From Nitrococcus mobilis Nb-231 (GTDB lineage Bacteria > Pseudomonadota > Gammaproteobacteria > Nitrococcales > Nitrococcaceae), in contig NZ_CH672427.1 of NCBI RefSeq assembly GCF_000153205.1, positions 2,906,596-2,970,595 of the forward strand: DNA of 64,000 nucleotides, given 5' to 3'. A program made the translations under genes and the position numbers. This document shows positions 8,301 through 15,828 of the stretch, in pieces; position 1 is the stretch's first letter; each line of letters begins with the position of its first letter. The notes under the pieces are model-generated. The model had not been told where the DNA came from. It ran no database searches and saw only the letters and a list, made by a program, of their open reading frames with translations.

Positions 8301-10929
8301 GGAACAGCAGCCGTTTATGTTGGGCTTGGCGCCGGGCGGCGCCGGTGAGATGGCCGGCCAGCTTCAAGCGCTGTGCTTCGCCACCGGAGAGCGTCGGGAC
8401 CGGCTGGCCGAGCTGCAGGTACCCCAAACCGACCGCCTCCAATGGCGTCAAGGCGGCGACGATATCGGGGTAGTCAGCGAAGAAGGCGCTGGCCTGGGTT
8501 ACGGTCATGGCCAACACGTCGGCCACGGATTTCGGCGTTGTCCGGCAGTCGGCGGAAGGGGCGAGTTTCACTTCCAATACTTCGGCGCGGTAGCGGCGGC
8601 CGTCACAATCCGGGCACCGCAGATAGACGTCGCTGAGAAATTGCATCTCCACGTGCTCGAAGCCGTTGCCGCCGCAGCTTGGACAACGCCCGCTGCCGCT
8701 GTTGAAACTGAAGGTTCCGGGTTGATAGCCGCGCTCCCGTGCCAGTGGTTCGGCGGCGAACGCCTTGCGGATGGCGGTGAAGGCGCCCACGTAGCTGGCG
8801 GGGTTGGAGCGTGTGGTCTTGCCGATGGGTGATTGATCCACCAGCACCACCTCGTCGAGTTGCTCGTGACCGTGCAGTGCGGTGAATTGCCCGGGCCGTT
8901 CCGCCGGTCGACCCTGCAGTTTGCGCAGGGCGTTGTAGAGCACGCTTTGCAATAAGGTGGATTTGCCGGACCCGGATACTCCAGTGAGCACCGCGAGCCG
9001 CTGCAACGGGAGTCGCACATCGAGGTTTTTGAGGTTGTGCGCGGCAGCGCCGTCAATCTCCAGCCATAGACTGGGTGAGCCGCGTGGGCGTTCTATCTCG
9101 GCCGAGCCGATGGTGCGACGTCCGCTGAGATAGTCCGCCGTGAGCGAACCTCGCGCCTGCAGCAGCTCAGCCGGCGGGCCGCAGAAAACGATGTCACCAC
9201 CGCGCTCGCCGGGCCCGGGCCCCAAATCGAGAATCCGATCGGCCGCGCGCATGACTTGGGGGTCGTGCTCGACAACCAACAGCGTGTTGCCGGCATCGCG
9301 CAGGCGCTGCATCACCTCGATGATGCGCTGCATGTCCCGCGGGTGCAGGCCAATGCTGGGCTCGTCCAGCACGAACAGCGTGTTCACCAGCGAGGTGCCG
9401 AGTGCCGTGGTCAGATTGATCCGCTGCACCTCGCCGCCGGAGAGCGTGCGTGATTGGCGATCGAGGGTGAGATAGCCGAGTCCGACCTCGCCGAGGTAGC
9501 GCAGCCGCGTGCGGATACCCTCGAGCAGCACCTCCGCCGCTTCGTCCATTGGAGCCGGAAGTTGCAGGAGCTGAAAGAAGTGGACGGCGCGCTCGAGCGG
9601 TAATCGCATGAGATCGTGAATACTGAGTCCCGGCAGTTTGGTCAGGCGCTCTCGCGGCAGTGCGGCGCCGGCGGGGTAGAAGCGTGCCGCGGGGTCGAGT
9701 ACCGCGTCGGCGTCTTTGCGGCGGCCCAGGCGCCAAAGCAGGGTCTGCGGTTTGAGTCGCGCTCCGTGGCAGGCCGAGCACAGATCATAGCTGCGGTACT
9801 TCGAGAGCAGTACCCGCACATGCATCTTGTAACTTTTCGACTCCAGCCAGTCGAAATAACCTCGCACGCCGTACCAGCGGTCTGCGCCGTCCCCCTCACC
9901 GTCGAGGACCCAGCGTCGGTCGCTTTCCGTTAGATTGCACCAGGGGGTATCGGTGGGTAGGTCGCGGTGGCGTGCAAAGCGCAGTAGATCGCGTTGGCAT
10001 TCGGCGGATTGCCCGGAGCGCCACGGTCGGATAGCCCCTGCGGCGAGGCTGAGTCGTTCATCCGGGATCACCGCAGCGTAGTCGATCCCCAGCGTGCGAC
10101 CGAAGCCGCGGCAGACAGTGCAGGCGCCGATCGGTGAGTTGAAGGAGAAGAAGCTAGGATGTGGGTCGGTGTAGTGGAGGTCGCAGTCGGCGCAGTGCAG
10201 ATCCGTTGAGAACCGCCACGGGGCTTGGGGTTGGCGGTGCTCGTCGAGGGGGTAGACGCTCGTTCGGCCGAGGCCATGCTTGAGAGCCGCCTCCAAGGCC
10301 TCGACGATCCGATTCCGGTGATTCGCTGCAAGGCGCAGACGATCTTGGCTCACCTCGATACGCTGGTTATCCGTAGAGTGCAGCCGGGTGTAGCCCTGTC
10401 GCCCTAGGAGCGCGCGGATCTCCTCCGGCGTGAAGTTTGCCGGCACCTCGACCGCGAAGGTGATTATGGCTCGTTGGCCTTCGCCGCGGGCGATTAACTG
10501 CTCGAAGATGCCATCGGCGGTATCGCGTACCACGCGGTGACCGCAGCGCTGGCAATACAGCCGTGCCGCACGGGCGAACAGCAGCTTCAGATGATCGTTC
10601 AACTCGGTCATGGTGCCCACGGTGGAGCGTGAGCTGCGCACCGGGTTGGTCTGATCGATGGCGATGGCAGGAGGGATCCCATCGATGCGCTCGGCGGCGG
10701 GTTTGTCCATTCGATCCAGGAACTGTCGGGCATACGGTGAGAACGTCTCGACATAGCGGCGCTGGCCTTCCGCGTAGACGGTATCGAAGGCGAGCGAGGA
10801 TTTGCCCGATCCGCTGACGCCGGTGATCACCACCAATTCGCCTAAGGGGATATCGAGATCGAGATTGCGCAGATTATTTTGGCGCGCACCTCGGATTGAA
10901 ATGCATCTTTTCGACAAAGACTTAAACAT
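5323..10929 (-). CDS. uvrA: Double-length UvrA (tandem UvrA fusion)
   Basis: UvrA recognises DNA damage with UvrB in nucleotide excision repair. This 1868-residue protein is two UvrA-type units in one chain, about twice the usual 940 residues. Four ABC nucleotide-binding sites are visible: Walker A GVSGSGKS at about residue 37, GVSGSGKS at about 653, GISGSGKS at about 1021 and GVSGSGKS at about 1536. Each has an LSGGE signature (about 497, 847, 1381, 1728). Zinc-binding CxxC pairs recur in each half (CADCDLHY..CTVC, CPSCGG..CPDC, CPNCGRSF..CPSC, CPACEG..CDLC). Both halves carry the QRRYxE..ARQF segment after the first Walker A. Double UvrAs are known from Chlamydia and scattered Gammaproteobacteria. 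It may coexist with a normal UvrA elsewhere. All motifs look intact. Confidence 0.95.
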   Translation of the reverse strand: MFKSLSKRCISIRGARQNNLRNLDLDIPLGELVVITGVSGSGKSSLAFDTVYAEGQRRYVETFSPYARQFLDRMDKPAAERIDGIPPAIAIDQTNPVRSSRSTVGTMTELNDHLKLLFARAARLYCQRCGHRVVRDTADGIFEQLIARGEGQRAIITFAVEVPANFTPEEIRALLGRQGYTRLHSTDNQRIEVSQDRLRLAANHRNRIVEALEAALKHGLGRTSVYPLDEHRQPQAPWRFSTDLHCADCDLHYTDPHPSFFSFNSPIGACTVCRGFGRTLGIDYAAVIPDERLSLAAGAIRPWRSGQSAECQRDLLRFARHRDLPTDTPWCNLTESDRRWVLDGEGDGADRWYGVRGYFDWLESKSYKMHVRVLLSKYRSYDLCSACHGARLKPQTLLWRLGRRKDADAVLDPAARFYPAGAALPRERLTKLPGLSIHDLMRLPLERAVHFFQLLQLPAPMDEAAEVLLEGIRTRLRYLGEVGLGYLTLDRQSRTLSGGEVQRINLTTALGTSLVNTLFVLDEPSIGLHPRDMQRIIEVMQRLRDAGNTLLVVEHDPQVMRAADRILDLGPGPGERGGDIVFCGPPAELLQARGSLTADYLSGRRTIGSAEIERPRGSPSLWLEIDGAAAHNLKNLDVRLPLQRLAVLTGVSGSGKSTLLQSVLYNALRKLQGRPAERPGQFTALHGHEQLDEVVLVDQSPIGKTTRSNPASYVGAFTAIRKAFAAEPLARERGYQPGTFSFNSGSGRCPSCGGNGFEHVEMQFLSDVYLRCPDCDGRRYRAEVLEVKLAPSADCRTTPKSVADVLAMTVTQASAFFADYPDIVAALTPLEAVGLGYLQLGQPVPTLSGGEAQRLKLAGHLTGAARRQAQHKRLLFLFDEPTTGLHFEDIATLLHAFERLLQAGHSLLVIEHNLDVIAAADWIIDLGPEGGERGGEIVCSGSPAQVMAVAASHTGQALAAYLKARATKPLSSNSATAEPGAAVPAAQHGAESIYIHHAREHNLKNIDVHVPRDRLTVITGISGSGKSTLAFDILYNEGQRRYLESLNAYARQFVQPAARPEVDAIFGIPPTVAIEQRTSRGGRKSTVATQTELYHFLRLLFVKLGVQHCPDCDLPIEAQTVDAIVARLLRAHRGRPAHVLAPLVTARKGYYTELAKWAAGKGFTQLRVDRVLLPTANWPRLDRYREHDIDLPVAELMLEPENEARLRAQLQWALELGKGRVKVDFGKPGEALFSIQRACPNCGRSFQEADPRRLSFNSKHGWCPSCYGVGVVLAGFDALQTGEEVEWLVAESDAEPHPCPACQGRRLCPEALAIRFQGRNIADYTALSVEAAAHIFDSLELTGREAAIARDLLPELCHRLAFLKEVGLSYLTLDRAAPTLSGGEAQRIRLAAQLGSSLHGACYVLDEPTIGLHPRDNRMLLDSLRRLRAKGNTIVVVEHDEETIRCAEHVIDLGPAAGAAGGHVVATGTPLQLAQSADSLTGRLLAEPLRHPLLARRRRPQTPDRVIRLVGANRHNLHGIDVSLPLGRLVGVSGVSGSGKSTLVRTVLYANLRRLVAAKRSRSRAPLRDCKDLIGWESIDRVLEVDQSPIGKTPRSCPATYVGFWDDVRRLFAQTEEARVRGYGPGRFSFNTKDGRCPACEGQGLQRVAMSFLPDVTLRCDLCNGLRFTPETLAVEYRGQSIGAVLQLSVAEAAEFFGVHRKIQHALRLLQDTGLGYLALGQPSPTLSGGEAQRLKLVTELAKARPGERRGRSPHTLYLLDEPTVGLHMADVEKLIRVLHRLVAAGNTVVVIEHNLDMLAEVDWLIDLGPEGGQGGGRIVAEGAPETVAQVSEGSYTARLLDEFLAERGSVCNRFSNPAIVQSRPAAD

Positions 10930-11090
10930 CCCTCTCGTCGCGGTTTGCGAGCAGTGCCTATGTGGAGATGGCGGGCATGGAGTCGCTCATCAAGCGGACT
11001 TTAGATCGTTGCGCTAATCGATCATAGGGCGAATGATCACCGGTGGCTGCATTCCGCTATAGGTGGGCTGACTTCGGATCATCGATCAAT

Positions 11091-11125
11091 CCGCCACGGC
11101 AGCGCCCTGCAGCGCTCCGTGGCGG
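11091..11125. terminator. Hairpin downstream of the OmpA-like lipoprotein gene
   Basis: CCGCCACGG (11091-11099) pairs perfectly with CCGTGGCGG (11117-11125) around a 17-base loop that is itself partly self-complementary. It lies 3' of the lipoprotein gene on the minus strand. No T-tract follows, so rho-independent termination is uncertain. Confidence 0.4.
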
Positions 11126-11176
11126 GGATGGTGAAGGATTTGAGGTCCCAGCTGGCGCTGGGGCTGGGTCTTACGG

Positions 11177-11968
11177 TCAGTTTGCTTGGTTCAGGAGGGT
11201 GAACTCCACTCGCCGATTGAGTTGCCGTCCCTGCTCCGTCGCATTGGAGGCGACTGGATTACTCTCGCCGCGCCCGACCACACGCATGCTCGCCCGCTCG
11301 ACCCCCCGCTGTGCCATTGCATCGGCGACCGACTGGGCTCGGCGCTTAGAGAGGCGTTGGTTGTAGTTTGCGGCGCCGGTGCTGTCGGTGTAGCCCACGA
11401 TTTTTACCTGTATCTGCGGACGCTCACGTAGGTAAGTGGCGAGTTTGTCAAGCGGTGCCTGCGCGGCCGATTGCAGCCGCGCGCTGTCGAAGGCAAACAG
11501 CACATGGCTGAGGGTGAGCATGATGCCTTGCTCGGTCTGTTTGGGCTTGAGCTCGGCGAGTTGTTCCCTGAGCACTTCGATCTGGCGTTGTTGCGTCTCC
11601 ACTAGCTGACTGCGGCTCTGGAGCCGAAGCGTATCGCGTTGCTTCATGATCTGCTGGGATTGCACAATGGCGGCTTGCTTCGCCGCCTCGGCCTGGGCGA
11701 TCTCGGCGTGCCGTTGTGCCGTGTAGGCTAGATGTTCGGCGCGGGCTTGGTTCTGCTCCTCCGTCCAAGCGGTTTGCGCTGCCTGTAGGCTGTCCTGCGC
11801 CCGGCGCAGTTCCACGGCGGTGTAAGCCTGAACCTGCTGGTCGGCGGCGGCTCGGGCGACCGCTTGCTGTGCCGTCCCGAGCGCATCGAGGTTTTGCTGC
11901 ACGGGGGCCGACCTGCAGGCCGCGAGCAAAGCCGAGCCCAATAAGGCGATTAGGATACGATGGTTCAT
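11177..11968 (-). CDS. DUF4398 plus OmpA-domain peptidoglycan-binding lipoprotein
   Basis: A 263-residue envelope lipoprotein. The signal peptide ends in LLAAC (Cys18). An Ala/Gln/Glu-rich alpha-helical region at about residues 25-140 follows (DUF4398-like, probably coiled coil). An OmpA C-terminal domain at about 150-260 contains LFAFDSARLQ and the peptidoglycan-binding signature VGYTDSTGAANYNQRLSKRRAQSVADAM, ending in NRRVEFTL. It probably links the outer membrane to peptidoglycan. The start overlaps the stop of the preceding lipoprotein gene by 4 bases, so the two are translationally coupled and likely interact. Confidence 0.9.
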   Translation of the reverse strand: MNHRILIALLGSALLAACRSAPVQQNLDALGTAQQAVARAAADQQVQAYTAVELRRAQDSLQAAQTAWTEEQNQARAEHLAYTAQRHAEIAQAEAAKQAAIVQSQQIMKQRDTLRLQSRSQLVETQQRQIEVLREQLAELKPKQTEQGIMLTLSHVLFAFDSARLQSAAQAPLDKLATYLRERPQIQVKIVGYTDSTGAANYNQRLSKRRAQSVADAMAQRGVERASMRVVGRGESNPVASNATEQGRQLNRRVEFTLLNQAN

Positions 11969-12351
11969 CGTCCGGCCCCTCCTTGCTGAATCTCCTCGCG
12001 CAGCGTCTCAAGACTCTTTTGCAGATCGGCCTTTTGTGCCTGTGCTTGTTTAGCCTCGGCCTGAGTCTGCGCCAAGCGCGCGTCTAGGGTCGCTTCTTCG
12101 GCGAGACGGCGCGCCTCGAGGTAGCTTTTAGGCTCGGTGGCGAGCCGGCGGGCCTTATCAAGCCGCTGTTTGGCTTCATACAAGGGTACCGATTGGCTCT
12201 CTCGGCCGACCGTCTGCTCGGCCTGGGTGATCGCGTACTGCGCTTTGGACAGCGCATCATCGGGTTTCTCGGGGGGGGGCGAGGCGCATGCTGAAAGCAG
12301 CACGGCGGCTGATAGCAGCATGCCATAACGCACGGGAGTTTTGGAGTGCAT
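11965..12351 (-). CDS. DUF4398 lipoprotein
   Basis: A 128-residue lipoprotein with a signal peptide and lipobox LLSAC (Cys22). The mature part is almost entirely charged alpha helix (DALSKAQYAITQAEQTV..YEAKQRLDKARRLA), the DUF4398 pattern. DUF4398 proteins commonly sit next to an OmpA-domain partner that repeats the same helical segment, as here. Function unknown, but an envelope structural role is likely. First gene of a two-gene operon with the OmpA-like lipoprotein. Confidence 0.85.
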   Translation of the reverse strand: MHSKTPVRYGMLLSAAVLLSACASPPPEKPDDALSKAQYAITQAEQTVGRESQSVPLYEAKQRLDKARRLATEPKSYLEARRLAEEATLDARLAQTQAEAKQAQAQKADLQKSLETLREEIQQGGAGR

Positions 12352-12529
12352 TCCTTGCTCCTCTGTTGGTTGGTTTATTTTGTGTTTTATTTGGCGTACC
12401 GATTACGGAACTCAACCCTTGATGATTTTTAGAGTTCGGTTAATCTTCGTTCCCCGTAACTATAGCCAAATAGGTGGTTTGCTGCGATCTTGGCGACCAT
12501 ATGCTGCTGTGGGAGCCGAGCCGCGTATG

Positions 12530-13384
12530 CTACCCTCCCGTTGCTTGTCTGCCCGGGTCGGATTGGGATGTGGGCAGCGCCGGTAGCGCATCGATCACCA
12601 GTGCGCTGTGGTCGGGGCCGGCCAGGCGTTGCGCAATGGCCCGGGCGGAACTTGTCGTCGCACTCGTCCAGATACGGATCAGGCCGCCGCCGGCGCTTGA
12701 CCGAACCAAATCCTTTTCCTCGAGCCGCCGCCGAAGCTCGCGCGCGACCGCGGGGCCGGTATCGATGATGGCTATCTCGGGGCCGGCCGCACGCTCGATT
12801 AAGGGCCGCAAATGGGGGTAATGCGTGCAACCCAGTACGATCGTATCGCTGCCTTGGTGTAGCAGGTAGCTCACATGCGCCTCGACCCGCCGCATGGCCT
12901 CGATCCCGTCGATTTCGCCGCGTTCGACCAGCAGCACCAGATCCGGCGCCGGCCGGGTTACGACCTGCACCGCGCCTGCAAAGCGCGCCAGTAGTCCCGC
13001 GAAACGAGCACTCGCCAGCGTGCCTTCGGTTGCAAGTACCCCGACCACATTGCAGCGGGTGGCGGCCGCGGCGCGCTTCACGGCGGGTTCCATGGCGATG
13101 ATGGGCAATTCGAACTGCCGGCGCAGTGCTTCGGCGGCCGCCGCGGTGGCGGTATTACAGGCGACGACCAGCGCCTTGGCCCGCTGGGTCTGGAGAAAAC
13201 CGGCCAGCGCCAGGGCGCGCGTGCGGATGAACGCGGCGGAGCACCCACCGTAAGGCGCGTGAGCACAATCTGCAACATAAAGCAGCTGTTCCGTCGGTAG
13301 CAGCCGCCGAATGGCGTGGACGACCGACAGTCCGCCCAGGCCAGAGTCGAAAATGCCGATCGGGTCGTCGCACGCAGTGCCCAT
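12530..13384 (-). CDS. murI: Glutamate racemase
   Basis: MurI makes D-glutamate for peptidoglycan from L-glutamate without a cofactor. The 284-residue product has the family N-terminus IGIFDSGLGGLSV, the two catalytic cysteines at Cys76 (VVACNTATA) and Cys186 (LGCTHYPHL), and the substrate-loop motif VADCAHAPYG, in which the usual DxxxxPYG is preserved. Length is slightly above the usual 265-275. The class II aldolase gene lies 43 bases upstream on the same strand, and the two may be cotranscribed. Confidence 0.93.
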   Translation of the reverse strand: MGTACDDPIGIFDSGLGGLSVVHAIRRLLPTEQLLYVADCAHAPYGGCSAAFIRTRALALAGFLQTQRAKALVVACNTATAAAAEALRRQFELPIIAMEPAVKRAAAATRCNVVGVLATEGTLASARFAGLLARFAGAVQVVTRPAPDLVLLVERGEIDGIEAMRRVEAHVSYLLHQGSDTIVLGCTHYPHLRPLIERAAGPEIAIIDTGPAVARELRRRLEEKDLVRSSAGGGLIRIWTSATTSSARAIAQRLAGPDHSALVIDALPALPTSQSDPGRQATGG

Positions 13385-13427
13385 CGGGAGCCTTGTTCCT
13401 TGTCGTGGCCGGCGCGTCGCTTTCCGG

Positions 13428-14081
13428 TCAGTATCGATCCGTTAGTTCCAATGCTCGAGCCAGCAGGGCGAGCATGGCGCAGCCGGCCGCCTCGGCGCTG
13501 GACCCGAAGCTGACAACGCCGTCCTCGTGGCCGCCCAGCGCGAGGGCGCCGCTGCGGCGGACCTCGGCGGCGGCGAGCAGCCGGCCCACCTCGGCGGCCA
13601 TCGCCGGCGTTCCGTAGGGCACATCGGCCGCAGTGAGCGCAACGCCCAGCGCTTGGGCGTGCCGCCATATCGCGGGACAGTGGGCGTGGAAGACATAGGT
13701 GAACTCCGGCGCGGTCGCATAGATGGCGCCGTGGGTCAGTGCCTCGGAAGAAGGATGAATCGGACCCTCGGCTAGAATGCGATTGTGTCTGGTATCGCAC
13801 TCCCGTACCCACACATAATGCTTTGGTTCCAGTCGGGCGAGGTGGCCTGTTTGGGTGCCGCTGATTAGAAACGCCGGGGCACGCGCGTCATGCGGGTTCT
13901 CCTGCCGCCGGCTCAGGTTGCCGAAGTCGAGGCCGGCGTAGCGGGTAGGATCCTGCCCGATCAGCCCGAGCTTGCGCAGCAACTCCCGCCAAGCGTTCAG
14001 CGAGCGGATCAGCGCCGTCTCGGGTGGATCGCTCCAGCGGTGATCGAGCCGATATTTGATGACGCCTTCCTGTTCGGTCAT
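13428..14081 (-). CDS. Class II aldolase/adducin-family protein
   Basis: A 217-residue protein of the class II aldolase fold, which includes zinc-dependent fuculose-phosphate aldolase, ribulose-phosphate epimerase and methylthioribulose-phosphate dehydratase. Visible elements are GLDFGNLSRR near residue 50, FLISGTQTG near 73, and the metal-binding-like segment THGAIYATAPEFTYVFHAHCPAIWRHAQ at about 115-142 (HAH). A later GGHEDGVVSFG supplies another His. The set of metal histidines resembles the family, but the substrate cannot be read from sequence. Confidence 0.82.
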   Translation of the reverse strand: MTEQEGVIKYRLDHRWSDPPETALIRSLNAWRELLRKLGLIGQDPTRYAGLDFGNLSRRQENPHDARAPAFLISGTQTGHLARLEPKHYVWVRECDTRHNRILAEGPIHPSSEALTHGAIYATAPEFTYVFHAHCPAIWRHAQALGVALTAADVPYGTPAMAAEVGRLLAAAEVRRSGALALGGHEDGVVSFGSSAEAAGCAMLALLARALELTDRY

Positions 14082-14147
14082 CGCTTGCGCCGTGTCGTCG
14101 ACACCTGACCACCCGCAATTAAAATAATCCGACCACGCCGGCGCGGC

Positions 14148-14723
14148 TCAGATAATCTCTCCGTCGTTGGCCTCGATTTTGCCCATGATCAACTCACGCA
14201 GACCAGGCGAGAGATCGCGCAATGGCAAAATGGTGAAGGCATTGCCGCGCGTGAACAACAACCAGGCTTCATCGAGCCTGAGCAACCGATTGAATTCCTG
14301 CCACGCCATTTGGCCTTGGCCGCTGGCGACCCGCGCCTCGATGCCCGCGTCGTCGAATCGGTAGCAAGCCGCCTCGCCTTGTTCGGTCTGATACGCTCGA
14401 AGCCAGCGTAGGAACATCAGGGAGCGCAAGAGCATCGGCAGTACGACCACGAAAATCAGCACTCCGACCAATACCCAGGTATACCAGCTGTAATTCTGCT
14501 TCAAAAGGAGAGTGGTTACGGCGTAGCCGATGAGAAGCGCCGCCAGATAACGTTTGCGCCCCAAGTAGCTGTTAAGGAGCTTGCGCAATACGCGGCGCAA
14601 CATGGGCTTTTCGATTCGGACCGTAATCTCGTAAGATCGGGGCGGCTCGTTGCCGGCTTGGTTCGAACCGGAAAGAGGGGTCTGTTCGGGAATCGTGGCT
14701 GTATTGTCAACGACGCTGGACAT
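14148..14723 (-). CDS. YcxB-like membrane protein
   Basis: A 191-residue protein with a polar N-terminus, two adjoining membrane helices at about residues 60-97 (YLAALLIGYAVTTLLL and YTWVLVGVLIFVVVLP) and a C-terminal domain with 'YRFDDAGIEARVASGQGQMAWQEFNRLLRLDEAWLLF'. This matches the YcxB-like domain, where a short PH-like fold follows the helices. Function is not known for the family. It is transcribed away from the adjacent ABC cluster. Confidence 0.75.
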   Translation of the reverse strand: MSSVVDNTATIPEQTPLSGSNQAGNEPPRSYEITVRIEKPMLRRVLRKLLNSYLGRKRYLAALLIGYAVTTLLLKQNYSWYTWVLVGVLIFVVVLPMLLRSLMFLRWLRAYQTEQGEAACYRFDDAGIEARVASGQGQMAWQEFNRLLRLDEAWLLFTRGNAFTILPLRDLSPGLRELIMGKIEANDGEII

Positions 14724-14886
14724 GGCTAAATAGACTCGTATGTGTAACTGGAAAGGCCCATTTTAATCGTTCTAACCTGGCGCTACACTCTGCCCTTGGC
14801 AGCGGGTCCGGATCCGCCTGCCTCGTCGCCTCGGGGCGGCCGCACCTCTCGATCACCTAGAACGAATGCAAGGGGCCTGTTTCGCA

Positions 14887-15828
14887 ATGATCGAAGCAGA
14901 ACAATTGTCGCTTAGCTACGGTGCTGTCAAGGCCGTCTGCGATGTTTCCTTCCGAATAGCCCGTAGCGAGATCGTCGGTTTGTTGGGCCACAATGGGGCT
15001 GGTAAGACGACGATCATGAAAATGCTGACCGGCTATCTCGAGCCGAGCGCCGGGCGCATTACCATCGACGGCTTCGATATCACTCGGGAGCGCCATGAAA
15101 TCCAACGCTGCATCGGCTATTTGCCGGAGAACTGCCCGGTCTATCCAGATATGAGTGTGATCGATTACCTGGATTATCAGGCGTCCTTGCAGGGCGTGCC
15201 GTCGGCCGAGCGCGCGGCAGCCACTCGCCAAGCGATCCGCAGCACGGGCCTCGAACCCCGGGCTATGCACAGTGTAGCCACCCTATCGCGCGGCTATCGG
15301 CAACGGGTCGGCGTGGCGCGGGCGATCCTGCATAAGCCGCGCATCGTCATCCTGGACGAGCCCACCAATGGGCTTGATCCGAGCCAGATTCAGCACATGC
15401 GCAAGTTAATACGCGAGCTCGCCCAGCACGCCACGGTGCTGCTCTCGACACACATTCTGCAGGAGGTCGAGGCGGTATGCACTCGGGTGCTGATGATTCG
15501 CCAGGGCCGCCTGGCGCTCGATGCCAAGCTCAGTGAACTTGATCAAACCCACGGCCTGCAGGTCTGCGTGGGCGCGCCGCCCAAGCGGGTCCGCGCCGTG
15601 CTTGCCGCGGTCGGCGGCGTTGAGCGTATCGAGGAGACCGGCGCCGAGCAAGGTCGCTACAGTTATCGATTGCAACTGGGAGAGAGCGACCCGGCGGGGA
15701 TTGCTTGCGCCGTGGGACGCGCCATGCATGCAAACGGCATTGCGCTCTACCGGTTGCAGCCGGAGATCATGGAGCTCGAGGCGGTATTCCGTGAGATCAA
15801 CGAGGCAGAGGAGGCCGTCCATGCCTGA
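14887..15828 (+). CDS. ABC transporter ATPase, GldA-like
   Basis: A 313-residue ATPase with Walker A GHNGAGKTT near residue 38, Walker B IVILDEPTNGLDP near 160, and the degenerate signature LSRGYRQRVGVARA seen in this class. The Q-loop segment is IGYLPENCPVYPDMSV. Homologous ATPases work with a membrane permease and a 'Gld' auxiliary protein in export or gliding machinery of Bacteroidota, but in Proteobacteria the role is unknown. I prefer ATG 14887 with AGGGG upstream; an ATG 21 bases earlier is possible. The end overlaps the permease gene by 8 bases. Confidence 0.88.
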   Translation: MIEAEQLSLSYGAVKAVCDVSFRIARSEIVGLLGHNGAGKTTIMKMLTGYLEPSAGRITIDGFDITRERHEIQRCIGYLPENCPVYPDMSVIDYLDYQASLQGVPSAERAAATRQAIRSTGLEPRAMHSVATLSRGYRQRVGVARAILHKPRIVILDEPTNGLDPSQIQHMRKLIRELAQHATVLLSTHILQEVEAVCTRVLMIRQGRLALDAKLSELDQTHGLQVCVGAPPKRVRAVLAAVGGVERIEETGAEQGRYSYRLQLGESDPAGIACAVGRAMHANGIALYRLQPEIMELEAVFREINEAEEAVHA

